DNA of 64,000 nucleotides from Streptobacillus ratti (GCF_001891165.1 NZ_LKKW01000002.1:24714-88713), one strand, 5' to 3'. Positions 1 to 8,868 are shown, counted from the stretch's first letter. Translations and numbers: made by a program. Notes: generated by a model from the sequence alone, not told the origin.

Positions 1-366
1 CATTGGTATTGTAATATTTTGTTCTTTATATTCATTTAAAATTTCTTCTGGTAATCCACGTGATTCTGATCCAAACATTATATAGTCATCTTCTTCAAAT
101 TTTACATCACTATATTTCCTATCAGTCTTAGTTGTGGCAAAATATATTTTACCCTTACCCTTATTTTCCAAAAATTCTTCAAAAGATTCCCAGATTTTCA
201 AATCAACATATTGCCAATAATCAAGACCTGTTCTCTTTATATGTTTATCATTAATTTCAAATCCAAGTGGTTTTATTAAATGAAGTGTTGTGTTAGTTAT
301 TACACAACTTCTACCAATATTTCCTGTATTGTATGGCATTTCTGGTTGATATAAAACAATATTCAC
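1..366 (-). CDS. trmL: tRNA (cytidine(34)-2'-O)-methyltransferase, partial
   Basis: SpoU/TrmH-type (SPOUT) methyltransferase that 2'-O-methylates the wobble base of certain tRNA-Leu. The 122 visible residues start MNIVLYQPEMPYNTGNIGR, the N-terminal signature of the TrmL/YibK family, where the NTGNIGR segment is family-typical. FGSESRGLP near residue 98 is the conserved SAM-knot motif. The start is GTG at 366-364, preceded by AGGAG seven bases upstream. The 3' end lies outside the window; the family is usually about 150-160 aa, so some 30-40 residues are missing. It is the last visible gene of the dgt-regulator-rseP-trmL run, 11 bp after the rseP stop. Identification is confident; substrate specificity is inferred from the family. 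Confidence 0.9.
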   Translation of the reverse strand, partial: MNIVLYQPEMPYNTGNIGRSCVITNTTLHLIKPLGFEINDKHIKRTGLDYWQYVDLKIWESFEEFLENKGKGKIYFATTKTDRKYSDVKFEEDDYIMFGSESRGLPEEILNEYKEQNITIPM

Positions 367-377
367 TTTTATTTCTC

Positions 378-1163
378 CTAAAATATGTATTTTGTAACAT
401 CATTAAATACTACATACACCATAAGTATTAATAATAATATCATTCCTACAGTATGTATTTTTTCTTCTAATTTCTTATTTAATTTAATACCAAAATATTC
501 AAGTAAAACAAATATTGTACGACCACCATCTAATGCTGGTATAGGTAATAAATTAAGTATACCTATATTTATAGATAAAAGTGCAAATAAAGGTATTAAT
601 ACTAAATATCCTTGTGTTCTAATTTGCTCAGCAAAAACTAAAGGAAGACCTACAGGTCCGACCATTTCTTTTGCTTTAACTGCTCCTGTAAGTAACATTT
701 TTAATCCTAAAAATGTTGTTGAAAATACTTTTGCAAACATAGTAAAGGCAAGACTTAAAGGTTGTCCTGTTAGTAACATTAATATTATAAAGGCTATTAA
801 TGCTGTAACAAAATTCATAAATACACCAGCTAAAAGAACTATTATCTGTTCAAATTTAGGATGAGATATGAATCCTTTACTATTATACTCCCTTATTTCT
901 TCTTCAGTATAGTCTTTAAATTCTTTATCATCTATGCTAGCTTCAATCATACCCTCTATTAATACATATCCACCTATAGGTATAGCTCTTAAACTATATT
1001 GTGTCCCATTTTTTTCTTTACTATAAACTAAAGGCCCCATACCTATAGAAAATTCAGATACAGGCATATTGAATTTTTTTGCAGTATAAAAATGTCCTAA
1101 TTCATGTAAAAATATTATTAGACTTAGAATCATTAATGTAATTATTACAACAACAAACATCAT
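378..1163 (-). CDS. rseP: Site-2 intramembrane metalloprotease (RseP-like), PDZ-less
   Basis: Membrane zinc protease of the M50/site-2 family, which cleaves substrate helices inside the inner membrane. HELGH at about residues 20-24 is the zinc-binding HExxH in the first transmembrane segment. PALDGGR near residue 214 is the second conserved motif (LDG), which supplies the third zinc ligand. There are about four hydrophobic helices. At 261 aa it is much shorter than RseP or RasP (about 340-450 aa): the middle part, where one or two PDZ domains normally lie, is only a short loop. It starts ATGATG with GGAG upstream, two bases after the regulator gene. Family certain; the role (envelope stress, signal-peptide clearance) is inferred. 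Confidence 0.88.
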   Translation of the reverse strand: MMFVVVIITLMILSLIIFLHELGHFYTAKKFNMPVSEFSIGMGPLVYSKEKNGTQYSLRAIPIGGYVLIEGMIEASIDDKEFKDYTEEEIREYNSKGFISHPKFEQIIVLLAGVFMNFVTALIAFIILMLLTGQPLSLAFTMFAKVFSTTFLGLKMLLTGAVKAKEMVGPVGLPLVFAEQIRTQGYLVLIPLFALLSINIGILNLLPIPALDGGRTIFVLLEYFGIKLNKKLEEKIHTVGMILLLILMVYVVFNDVTKYIF

Positions 1164-1165
1164 AT

Positions 1166-1801
1166 TTATTTCTCCGTTTCCATTTTAATTCTTTTACTAA
1201 TTTGATTTATTAGTAAACTATTTTTTGTATATAACATGGTATTATTATCTTTTAATACCATTTCTTCATTATCTTTAATTAATACAAGCTCATCTGTAGC
1301 TTTTTCTTCCTTAATATATACTAAAATATTTTTTTCTTCTAATTCTTTTATTTTATTTATAAAGATTTCATCATATATATTACCTACTACTATTAATATA
1401 TTTTCTGTATTTTTTATTAACTCCATTATCTTATATGTTAAATTATCTAATCTATCAAATAAATGTATACCCTCCATATTATACTGAGAATACAAGCTAT
1501 CTAATCTCATTTTTAAACTACTAAGTGTTTCTAACATTTCCTTTTCAAACCTATTAAGAAATACATTTGGATCTATAACACTATAGTTTTTAGAATCATC
1601 ATTTGATGGCAATAATTTAATTATTCCCTTTTTTTCCATAAATTCCATCATTTTATATGCTGAACTTCTGGAAATATCTATTTTTTTTGAAATTTGAGTA
1701 GGATTTTCTCCTGAATATTTAATTAAATGCAAATAAATTTCTGCTTCTATTTCTGTAAACCCTATATTTATCAGTTGATTAAAAATTAATTCTTTATCCA
1801 T
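1166..1801 (-). CDS. TrmB-family-like transcriptional regulator
   Basis: Predicted DNA-binding regulator of 211 aa. Residues about 10-65 form a winged helix-turn-helix (TEIEAEIYLHLIK, then PTQISKKIDISRSSAYKMM), which is how TrmB-type regulators begin. A short coiled segment follows (about 80-108), then an alpha/beta domain resembling the phospholipase-D-like C-terminal domain of shorter TrmB proteins. There is no full sugar-binding domain as in archaeal TrmB, so the ligand is unknown. Its ATG overlaps the dgt stop by one base (TAATG), so translation is probably coupled to dgt. No neighbour betrays its target. It could also be described as a generic MarR/TrmB-like HTH protein. Confidence 0.7.
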   Translation of the reverse strand: MDKELIFNQLINIGFTEIEAEIYLHLIKYSGENPTQISKKIDISRSSAYKMMEFMEKKGIIKLLPSNDDSKNYSVIDPNVFLNRFEKEMLETLSSLKMRLDSLYSQYNMEGIHLFDRLDNLTYKIMELIKNTENILIVVGNIYDEIFINKIKELEEKNILVYIKEEKATDELVLIKDNEEMVLKDNNTMLYTKNSLLINQISKRIKMETEK

Positions 1802-3327
1802 TATTTTATCCCCATTAATTCTTGATAAGTCGTCTTAATATATGAATCAGTCATACCAGAAATATAGTCTGTAACAAGTAATAATCTTAAATATAGCTTA
1901 TAATTATATATCTTATTTTCATATTCTTGTTCAAGTCTTTCTTTTTTGTTACCCTCAAGTTTTTCTTCCTCTATTTTAGCTTCAAGTTTAGCACGTTGCT
2001 TATTCTCAAAATCATTTGCATACACATGATAAGTATATTTTTGATTATCACTTAATATAATTCTATATTTTTTATGTACAGAATTATCTTTTTCAAACTT
2101 AGTATCATAATATATTATAGAATTAACAAATTTATCTAATAAAAACTGTATCATAATATTTGCAGTAAGTTCCATTTGATTATTCTTTTTAGATTCAAAT
2201 ATATATTTTCTTGATGTATGTTTTAACATTTTAACTATTTTTGATGATCTACCATCTGCGAGTAATTCCTTAGTAAAAGTTCCATTCATTATATCATTAT
2301 AGTTATTTATAAAATTATTAACAACATCTTTAATAATTAACCCTTGTATAGAAATAATCCATCTACTTGCAGCATAGTTATGTACACTTTCATAACCTTT
2401 TTTCTTTGCCTCTTCCTTATACTTAATAAGTCTATCATAAAATATATCTCCAGCTTCAAAACCATAACTTCTTAAAGCATTTTCTAAATTATAGTAATTT
2501 AAATATTTTTTCTTTAATCCATCTTCAACATCTGCTGTAATATATGCTATATCATCTGCTGCTTCTAAAAGAAAAGTTAAAGGATGTCTATATATTTTAT
2601 TTTCTTTTTCATCATATGTACCTGTTGATTTTACAACATCTAAAAACACATCTTCTTCTGCAAGAAAGTATCCCATTTTCTTATCCTTAATATTTCCACT
2701 TTCTTTATCTATATCTTGCGATGAAACAGGGTATTTAATTAATGTATTAAGCAAAGCATAAGTTAAATTCATACCATTTTCATCAACTAAAAAATGTAAT
2801 TTAGATACTACCCTTATAGCTTGTGCATTCCCCTCAAAATTTTCAAAATCAGCTATCATTTGAGGTGTTAATAAATCTCTTAATTTTTTAACTTCACCAT
2901 TAAAATCTTTAACATCAGTTTTATCAATAAAACTAGAAAACCACATTCTAATAGTGTCTTCTCCAAAATGCCCAAACGGTGGGTTTCCTATATCATGTAT
3001 TAAAGCTGCTGATGATAAAATAGTAGAAATAGAATTTAATTCTTCATATCCAAAATCAGGATCTATTTTCTCTTCTATTATTCTTTTACCTATAGATTGT
3101 GCTATTGACTTAGCAAAAGATGAAACTTCAAGTGAATGAGTTAATCTAGTTCTAACAAAATCATTTTCTTCTAAAGGAAAAGCTTGTGTTTTATCTTGAA
3201 GTCTTCTAAAAGATGGCGATGATATTACTCTATGATAATCTTTTTCAAAATCATTTCTTATATCACTTGATTTTATTCTACTTCTTGCACGTCTAGTATT
3301 TATTGATAATAAATTTTTCCAATTCAT
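1801..3327 (-). CDS. dgt: Deoxyguanosinetriphosphate triphosphohydrolase-like HD protein
   Basis: dNTP triphosphohydrolase that splits dGTP (or dNTPs) into deoxynucleoside and triphosphate in the cytoplasm. The N-terminus has the family hallmark SPSFRRLQDKTQAFPLE (about residues 37-53), then the HD metal site: RTRLTHSLEV at about 60-69 supplies the first histidine and LIHDIGNPPFGHFGE at about 113-127 the HD pair. EAADDIAYITADVEDG near 255 is the third metal-ligand region. Length 508 aa fits the longer dGTPase type. The start is ATG with GGAGC eight bases upstream. It is probably the first gene of the block ending in trmL, 12 bp after the MATE gene. Whether it prefers dGTP or is a broad dNTPase cannot be told from sequence. 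Confidence 0.9.
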   Translation of the reverse strand: MNWKNLLSINTRRARSRIKSSDIRNDFEKDYHRVISSPSFRRLQDKTQAFPLEENDFVRTRLTHSLEVSSFAKSIAQSIGKRIIEEKIDPDFGYEELNSISTILSSAALIHDIGNPPFGHFGEDTIRMWFSSFIDKTDVKDFNGEVKKLRDLLTPQMIADFENFEGNAQAIRVVSKLHFLVDENGMNLTYALLNTLIKYPVSSQDIDKESGNIKDKKMGYFLAEEDVFLDVVKSTGTYDEKENKIYRHPLTFLLEAADDIAYITADVEDGLKKKYLNYYNLENALRSYGFEAGDIFYDRLIKYKEEAKKKGYESVHNYAASRWIISIQGLIIKDVVNNFINNYNDIMNGTFTKELLADGRSSKIVKMLKHTSRKYIFESKKNNQMELTANIMIQFLLDKFVNSIIYYDTKFEKDNSVHKKYRIILSDNQKYTYHVYANDFENKQRAKLEAKIEEEKLEGNKKERLEQEYENKIYNYKLYLRLLLVTDYISGMTDSYIKTTYQELMGIK

Positions 3328-3339
3328 ATATCAGCTCCT

Positions 3340-4689
3340 CTAATCTCTTATTATTCTTTTAACCCATTTTTTCTGATTATATCTAAATATTGCTGGAAGT
3401 AAAACTATAATATCTGAACTTCCTCCTAAAAAATATATTATATTAATAGGAAGATTTAAGCTCTTACCTAATATAGTAAGAGGTACTGAAAACACCCACA
3501 TTCCAACTAAATCTAACATCATTGCATAATATATATCTCCACCTGCTCTTAATATACCTACGATAATAAGAAGACTTAATCCCTTAAATGGTAATATTAA
3601 ACTTTCACTAAATACTACAAGTCTTGTTGCACTAATTAAACTAGTTTCTGCTTTCATAAAGCTTAATACTATAGGCGAGATAATATTTACTAAAATTCCA
3701 GATAGTATGGCTAAGATTAACATTAATTTAAAACATAATCTAGCAACCTTTTTAGCTTGTTCTAAATTATTAGCTCCTAATTCATTACCAATAAGCACCG
3801 ATGAAGCATTAGATACTCCACTAAACATACTAATTAACATTGAAGATATAGTCCCTGCCATAACAACAGAAGAAAACTCTACTGCTCCAATATTACTATA
3901 TATTGATGTCCTATAAGTAATTCCCATTACCCATATAAATTCATGAATAAATGTTGGTAATGATATCTTAATAATATCTTTAACTAAAGAGAAATCAAAA
4001 AAAAGTGCCTCTTTAAAATTGTAAAGTATAGGGAATTTGTTTTTCTTTACTATGTATATCATATATATTAAAGATACCAATCTAGCTATAACAGTTGAAA
4101 TAGCCGCTCCTTTAACACCTAATACAGGTATTAACATTAAATTCCCTACTATATTAAATACAAGTCCTACTATAGAACTATAAAAAGAGTATTTTGATTT
4201 ACTAATTACCCTAAGCTGCATAGAAAAGACAAAACCTAGTCCTGCAAGAGGGAAAGTAAAACTTACATATTTAAAATAGTCTTTTGCTTGTGCTAAAATC
4301 AATGTATCTTTACTATAAAATCTCAGTAATATTTCTGGATCCGTTAAACCTATTACGATAAAAGGTATTGATAAAACTAGTGAAATTATTAATAAAAACC
4401 CTAAAATTTTATTCATTTTAAAATAATCTTTATTTCCAAAATATTGTGCTGATAATACTGCTGCTCCACTAAATAGCCCAAATAGTGAAATAATATAAAC
4501 AAAAAATATTTGGTTAGAAATACCTAGACCTGAAACTGCATTAGTTCCCAATCCTAAAACTGGATCTGTTTTTCCTACCATAAAATTATCTACAAAATTA
4601 ACAAAGTTATACACTAGGTTCTCTAAAGCCACTGGTATCCCAACTATAAGTATCTTTTTATAGATATTCATATCTTTAATCTTTAACAT
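3340..4689 (-). CDS. MATE family multidrug/cation exporter
   Basis: Inner-membrane antiporter of 449 aa with about twelve hydrophobic segments in two pseudo-symmetric halves. The repeated MATE pattern appears early (residues about 14-40, VGIPVALENLVYNFVNFVDN) and again near 240-255 (ISLPTFIHEFIWVMG). MATE proteins export drugs or toxic cations using Na+ or H+. Substrate is not predictable. The start is ATG 4689 with GGGAG seven bases upstream, and the gene overlaps the upstream secreted nuclease by 14 bp. A second, only distantly similar MATE gene lies at 15761-17119. Confidence 0.88.
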   Translation of the reverse strand: MLKIKDMNIYKKILIVGIPVALENLVYNFVNFVDNFMVGKTDPVLGLGTNAVSGLGISNQIFFVYIISLFGLFSGAAVLSAQYFGNKDYFKMNKILGFLLIISLVLSIPFIVIGLTDPEILLRFYSKDTLILAQAKDYFKYVSFTFPLAGLGFVFSMQLRVISKSKYSFYSSIVGLVFNIVGNLMLIPVLGVKGAAISTVIARLVSLIYMIYIVKKNKFPILYNFKEALFFDFSLVKDIIKISLPTFIHEFIWVMGITYRTSIYSNIGAVEFSSVVMAGTISSMLISMFSGVSNASSVLIGNELGANNLEQAKKVARLCFKLMLILAILSGILVNIISPIVLSFMKAETSLISATRLVVFSESLILPFKGLSLLIIVGILRAGGDIYYAMMLDLVGMWVFSVPLTILGKSLNLPINIIYFLGGSSDIIVLLPAIFRYNQKKWVKRIIRD

Positions 4690-5509
4690 CTAAATCTCCC
4701 TTATTCTCAAATTCCATGAATATTATTAGATGATCTGAAATATATTTCCTAATTTGTTCATAATTATTTTTTGTATAATCATAAACTCCATATCTACCTG
4801 TATATTCTCTTAAATTATTTCTATTAAAGAAAGCATTATCATATGAATTAGCAAGTCCCTTGCTTGACATTGTTGTCTTATTCTTATTTGGATTAATTAC
4901 TTCTTTAACTTTATATATATCCTTAAAATATCTAAATGCCTTGGAATTTGCAGGTAAATTAAAATCTCCTAATAAAATTACATCTTCTTCTTTAGACTTA
5001 TTCATAAAATATTTATATACTTTATGATATCTACTAGCTTCAATTTCTCTTTCTATCTTATTTTTCCCAAAAATAGAATGTACTGACACTAGTACAAAAT
5101 CAAAATTATTTGATTTTATTAACACTCCAAATGGTTCTCTAATAAAATCATCTGATTTACCATTTTGATAAGTCCCTAAAGATTTTATGCTATCTACTTT
5201 CTTTCTTTTAAACAACACTCCATAATATTCCTTATAATCTTTAGTACCAACTGGAATATCAGAAATTATATATCCCCATTTTTCATTAGTAAGTTTTTCT
5301 ACTTCATTTTTTAAATTATTTATACCTTTTTCATTCATTACTTCTTGTAAAGAAATAATATCAAATTTAGAAACTATTTTTGCTAAAGAAATCCAATCTT
5401 TTTTATTTTCTCCTAGTTTTAAAGCATTAAAACTAGCAATTAATATAGGCTCAGCCCAAATATTTATAGAAAATAAGATTAAAAAAAATAGTTTGAAAAT
5501 ACTTCTCAA
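4676..5509 (-). CDS. Secreted DNase I-like endonuclease/exonuclease/phosphatase family protein
   Basis: 277 aa with a cleavable N-terminal signal (hydrophobic residues about 4-18, cleavage plausible after Ala19). The remainder is an endonuclease/exonuclease/phosphatase fold. IISLQEV near 50 gives the metal-binding Glu, LVSVHS near 140 the catalytic His, LLGDFNLP near 179 the Asp/Asn pair, SYDNAFF near 222 an Asp, and SDH near 265 the terminal Asp-His pair. The set and order match the DNase I branch rather than the sphingomyelinase or AP-endonuclease branches. Start is TTG at 5509-5507 with GAGGGG six bases upstream. Expected location is periplasm or outside the cell, for nucleotide scavenging or cleavage of extracellular DNA. 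Real substrate is inferred only. Confidence 0.75.
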   Translation of the reverse strand: MRSIFKLFFLILFSINIWAEPILIASFNALKLGENKKDWISLAKIVSKFDIISLQEVMNEKGINNLKNEVEKLTNEKWGYIISDIPVGTKDYKEYYGVLFKRKKVDSIKSLGTYQNGKSDDFIREPFGVLIKSNNFDFVLVSVHSIFGKNKIEREIEASRYHKVYKYFMNKSKEEDVILLGDFNLPANSKAFRYFKDIYKVKEVINPNKNKTTMSSKGLANSYDNAFFNRNNLREYTGRYGVYDYTKNNYEQIRKYISDHLIIFMEFENKGDLDVKD

Positions 5510-5543
5510 AATATCCCCTCTTTCCTTATAATTTACACCTTTA

Positions 5544-5572
5544 ATTATACATCATTTTACAATTTTATTCAA
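5544..5572 (-). promoter_or_regulatory. Promoter of the nuclease-MATE-dgt block
   Basis: Read on the minus strand, TTGAAT (5572-5567) is followed after 17 bases by a perfect TATAAT (5549-5544), 35 bp upstream of the TTG start. The -35 region lies directly beside the efp terminator. Confidence 0.65.
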
Positions 5573-5574
5573 AT

Positions 5575-5601
5575 AAAAAAGACTAGAATACACCTAGTCT
5601 T
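5575..5601 (-). terminator. Rho-independent terminator of efp
   Basis: Immediately after the efp stop, an 8-bp perfect stem (AAGACTAG / CTAGTCTT, arms 5601-5594 and 5586-5579) with a 7-nt loop runs straight into six T residues on the minus strand. Confidence 0.85.
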
Positions 5602-5602
5602 A

Positions 5603-6175
5603 TTAGTTTGCTCTTTCCATATACTCACCAGTACGAGTATCTATTCTAATTTTATCTCCTATATTACAAAATAGAGGTACTTGTAGCTGATATCCAGTTT
5701 CTATAGTTGCAGGTTTAGTTGCTCTACCTATAGTATCTCCTTTTAATCCAGGTTCAGTATATGTTATTTCTCTAACTACTGTATTAGGTAATTCAACTCC
5801 TACTGCTCTATCTTCATATAATAAAACTTGTATAACCATTTCATCTACTAAAAAGTCTACTGCATCTCCTAAATCATCTTCTGTTAATATCATTTGCTCA
5901 AATGTTTCTTGATTCATGAAGAAATATTCTCCATCCATTTGATATAAATATTGCATTTGTGCTCTATCTAAAATAATATCATTCATCATATCAGTTGATA
6001 AAACTGTTATTTCTTGCACTTTTCCACTAATTAAATCTTTAATTTTAAATTTCATTTCAGCTGCTCTTGCCTTCTTACCAGAAGTTGATTGATGTCTATC
6101 TGCTTTTAAAATTAAATAAGGTGTATTATCTTTAACATATACATTACCTTGTCTTAATTCCATTGCTGCTTTCAT
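5603..6175 (-). CDS. efp: Elongation factor P
   Basis: Ribosome-binding factor that rescues stalling at polyproline stretches. The 190-aa length, the middle OB domain and the C-terminus (IGDKIRIDTRTGEYMERA) are typical EF-P; the C-terminal segment is the family signature. The exception is the beta3-beta4 loop of domain I, which reaches the peptidyl-transferase centre. Instead of a KPGKG-type tip it reads HQSTSGKKARA (residues 28-38), with Lys34 and Lys35 at the tip and no proline. No EF-P modification gene is visible nearby. The ATG at 6175 has GGAGG eight bases upstream; an internal Met5 is a less likely start. It has its own promoter and terminator, so it is monocistronic. Confidence 0.92.
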   Translation of the reverse strand: MKAAMELRQGNVYVKDNTPYLILKADRHQSTSGKKARAAEMKFKIKDLISGKVQEITVLSTDMMNDIILDRAQMQYLYQMDGEYFFMNQETFEQMILTEDDLGDAVDFLVDEMVIQVLLYEDRAVGVELPNTVVREITYTEPGLKGDTIGRATKPATIETGYQLQVPLFCNIGDKIRIDTRTGEYMERAN

Positions 6176-6203
6176 AATTTTCCTCCTTAAAATTTTCCTT
6201 AAT

Positions 6204-6232
6204 ATTATACACTACTTTTAACTGTATGTAAA
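6204..6232 (-). promoter_or_regulatory. efp: efp promoter
   Basis: On the minus strand TTTACA (6232-6227), a 17-bp spacer and TATAAT (6209-6204) lie 29 bp upstream of the efp ATG, in the gap after the asd stop. Confidence 0.7.
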
Positions 6233-6236
6233 TTAT

Positions 6237-7217
6237 TTATAATAATAACTCTAAAATTTGTACTGCATTTGTTGCTGCACCTTTTCTAATATTATCTGCA
6301 ACAACCCATAAATTTAATCCATTATCAACAGTTTCATCTCTTCTTATTCTACCTACAAAAACTTCATCTTTACCCTCTGTCATTAATGGTGTTGGATAAA
6401 TATTATTTTTAACATCATCTACTAATACTACTCCATTTGCACTAGATAATAGTTCTTTAACTTTCTCAATCTCAAATTTAGAGTTTAATTCTACATTAAT
6501 AGAAACTGAATGTGAATATCTAACAGGAACTCTTACACATGTTGCACTCACTTTTAAATCTGGTCTATTTAATATTTTTCTAGTTTCATTTACCATTTTC
6601 ATTTCTTCTTTAGTATATCCATTTTCAAGAAAAGTATCTATATGAGGTATAAGATTAAATGCTATTTGTGTAGGAAAATTAGTTGAACTTTCCCCTTTTA
6701 AGTTTTTTTCTAAATCATCTAATCCTTTTATTCCAGCACCTGATACAGATTGATATGTTGAATATATTACTCTCTTAATTCCAAAATTATCTTCAAGTAC
6801 TTTTAAAACAGGTATAACTTGTATAGTAGAGCAATTTGGATTTGCGATTATACCTTTCAACATCTTATCTGCATCTGAAATATTAGCTTCAGGTACTATT
6901 AAAGGTACTTCATCATCCATACGCCAAGCACTTGAATTATCTATTACCTTTGCTCCTTTTTCTGCAAATTTAGGGGCAAATTCTAAAGAAGTTGAGCCAC
7001 CAGCAGAAAATAGGGCAAAATCTATATCATCTTTAATATTTTCTTCTTTAAGTTCAATAATTTCATATTGAGTACCCTTAAATTCAATTTTTTTACCTGC
7101 ACTTCTACTTGAAGCATATAAATATAGTTTATTAAAAGGTATATTTTTTTCTTCAATAACTTTTAAAATTGTTCTACCAACTAATCCAGTTGCACCAACT
7201 ATTGCTATATTTTTCAT
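6237..7217 (-). CDS. asd: Aspartate-semialdehyde dehydrogenase
   Basis: Reduces aspartyl phosphate to aspartate semialdehyde with NADPH, the second step of the lysine/DAP/threonine pathway. The N-terminal Rossmann motif VGATGLVGRTIL (residues 6-17) binds NADP. IIANPNCSTIQ near residue 124 carries the catalytic Cys. The family His and Arg motifs are in the GKDEVFVGRIRRD region near 285. Length 326 aa is normal. Its ATG overlaps the dapF stop by one base (TAATG). It is the last gene of the lysC-dapA-dapF-asd operon. Confidence 0.95.
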   Translation of the reverse strand: MKNIAIVGATGLVGRTILKVIEEKNIPFNKLYLYASSRSAGKKIEFKGTQYEIIELKEENIKDDIDFALFSAGGSTSLEFAPKFAEKGAKVIDNSSAWRMDDEVPLIVPEANISDADKMLKGIIANPNCSTIQVIPVLKVLEDNFGIKRVIYSTYQSVSGAGIKGLDDLEKNLKGESSTNFPTQIAFNLIPHIDTFLENGYTKEEMKMVNETRKILNRPDLKVSATCVRVPVRYSHSVSINVELNSKFEIEKVKELLSSANGVVLVDDVKNNIYPTPLMTEGKDEVFVGRIRRDETVDNGLNLWVVADNIRKGAATNAVQILELLL

Positions 7218-7999
7218 TATTTAACACTTCCTTTGTATATCATTTCACTTGGTCCATTCATAAATATTGTATCATTTTTTATTTCAATTTCTAAAGTTCC
7301 ACCTAAAAGGTATGTCTTAACCTTATTATTTGTCTTACTTAACATATTTGAAATTAATGCTACTGCACTTGCACCTGTTCCACAAGCTAAAGTTAGACCA
7401 GCACCTCTTTCAAAAGTCATAATATTTACTTCTTCACTGTTTTTAACATAAACAAAATTTACATTAGTACCCTTAGGAAATACTTCCTTATTCTCTTCTA
7501 TACTTTTACCATATTTAATAACAAAGTCCTCATTTAATTCTTCTTTATCAATAAATATAACTACATGATCAGTACCAGTAAAAGTATAAATATATTCAAA
7601 TGTTCTATCAATGGCTTTTATAGTTCTAATTTCAGTTGTATTAATTGCACTACCCATATCTACAGAAACACAAAAATCATCTTTTTCTGCTTTAATTATC
7701 CTTATTTTCTTAATACCTGATAATGTATCTATTAAAATTTCATCATCTTTTGATATTAAATTATGATTATATAAATAATGGGTATAACATCTAATTCCAT
7801 TACCACACATTGACGCTAAAGAACCGTCTGCGTTATAGAAGTGCATATAAAATTTTTCATTTTTCTTTTTAAGAATAATTACACCATCAGCACCTATAGA
7901 CTTTCTTCTTTCACAGTATTTAATAACATCATTAGAACTTAAATCTTCTTCTGTAATTATAAAGTCATTACCAAGTCCACTGTATTTTTCAAATTCCAT
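7217..7999 (-). CDS. dapF: Diaminopimelate epimerase
   Basis: Converts LL- to meso-diaminopimelate by a two-cysteine, cofactor-free mechanism. The first catalytic Cys is in SMCGNGIRCYTHYL (about residues 63-76) and the second in LACGTGASAVAL (about 209-220). GLGNDF at residues 8-13 is the conserved N-terminal substrate-binding loop. Length 260 aa is slightly short but complete. It sits two bases after dapA and overlaps asd by one base, so expression of the three is almost certainly coupled. Its presence implies meso-DAP is made, for peptidoglycan cross-linking and/or lysine. Confidence 0.95.
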   Translation of the reverse strand: MEFEKYSGLGNDFIITEEDLSSNDVIKYCERRKSIGADGVIILKKKNEKFYMHFYNADGSLASMCGNGIRCYTHYLYNHNLISKDDEILIDTLSGIKKIRIIKAEKDDFCVSVDMGSAINTTEIRTIKAIDRTFEYIYTFTGTDHVVIFIDKEELNEDFVIKYGKSIEENKEVFPKGTNVNFVYVKNSEEVNIMTFERGAGLTLACGTGASAVALISNMLSKTNNKVKTYLLGGTLEIEIKNDTIFMNGPSEMIYKGSVK

Positions 8000-8001
8000 A
8001 C

Positions 8002-8868
8002 CTATATCAGTCCTTTTTGAATAAATAACTCTCTTAGTCTATTTTTAGTTTCATCAGTTGCAGATAATAAAGGTTCTCTAACTCCATCATTTTCAAGTAA
8101 TCCTAATATATTCATAGCAGATTTAATAGTTACAGGATTTCCAGCTATAAACATTGATTTATGTATATCATACATAAATTGATGTAATTTAAATCTTTCT
8201 TCCCCCTCTAATTCAAATTGCATTGCTACTTGTTTTGGAAAAGCATTTGCAGTAACAGAAATTACTCCACATGAACCAATAGCTTGCATAGGTAACATAA
8301 AATTATCTTCTCCTGATATCACAGCAAAATCCTTATCAACCCTATTTATTATTTCTATCATTTGATCCATATTACCTGTAGCTTCTTTTATTCCAACTAT
8401 ATTTTTTACTTTAGATAACTCAACAGTTGTTTCTACTTCCATATTAACACCTGTTCTTGATGGCACATTATAAAGTATTACATCTACACCAACTTCAGCT
8501 ATCTTTTTATAATGATTAATTATTTCTCTTTGTGTTGGTTTATTGTAATATGGAGTTACAGAAAGTACTGCGTCAACTCCTAAATTTTTACATATCTTAG
8601 TTAAATATATTGCCTTTTCAGTTGAATTTGAACCAGCACCAGCAATTACTTGTATTTTACCCTTTGCCTCATCTATAACTGTTTTTATAGCTAAAATATA
8701 TTCTTCTTCACTCATAGTTGCAGTTTCTCCAGTCGTTCCACAAACAACAATACCTTTTGTCATATTATCTATATGAAATCTAACAAGTTCCCTAATTTTT
8801 TCAACATCTAATTTTAAATCTTTATCAAAAGGTGTTACTAATGCTACATAGCTTTTTGTATACTTCAT
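8002..8868 (-). CDS. dapA: 4-hydroxy-tetrahydrodipicolinate synthase
   Basis: Condenses pyruvate with aspartate semialdehyde, the first committed step to DAP. The TIM-barrel protein of 288 aa shows VCGTTGETATMS (about residues 42-53), the pyruvate-carboxylate-binding loop. YNVPSRTG near 133 contains the catalytic Tyr, and IVGIKEATG near 157 the Schiff-base Lys. The start overlaps the stop of the upstream GH114-like gene by four bases (ATGA), showing tight coupling to that envelope gene. Confidence 0.96.
   Translation of the reverse strand: MKYTKSYVALVTPFDKDLKLDVEKIRELVRFHIDNMTKGIVVCGTTGETATMSEEEYILAIKTVIDEAKGKIQVIAGAGSNSTEKAIYLTKICKNLGVDAVLSVTPYYNKPTQREIINHYKKIAEVGVDVILYNVPSRTGVNMEVETTVELSKVKNIVGIKEATGNMDQMIEIINRVDKDFAVISGEDNFMLPMQAIGSCGVISVTANAFPKQVAMQFELEGEERFKLHQFMYDIHKSMFIAGNPVTIKSAMNILGLLENDGVREPLLSATDETKNRLRELFIQKGLI

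Noticed and set aside
385..864. Long open frame on the plus strand opposite rseP (similar shadows elsewhere, e.g. 43517-44047 and 39023-39559).
   Set aside because: Antisense to well-recognised genes, no ribosome site, and composition of a mirror frame.
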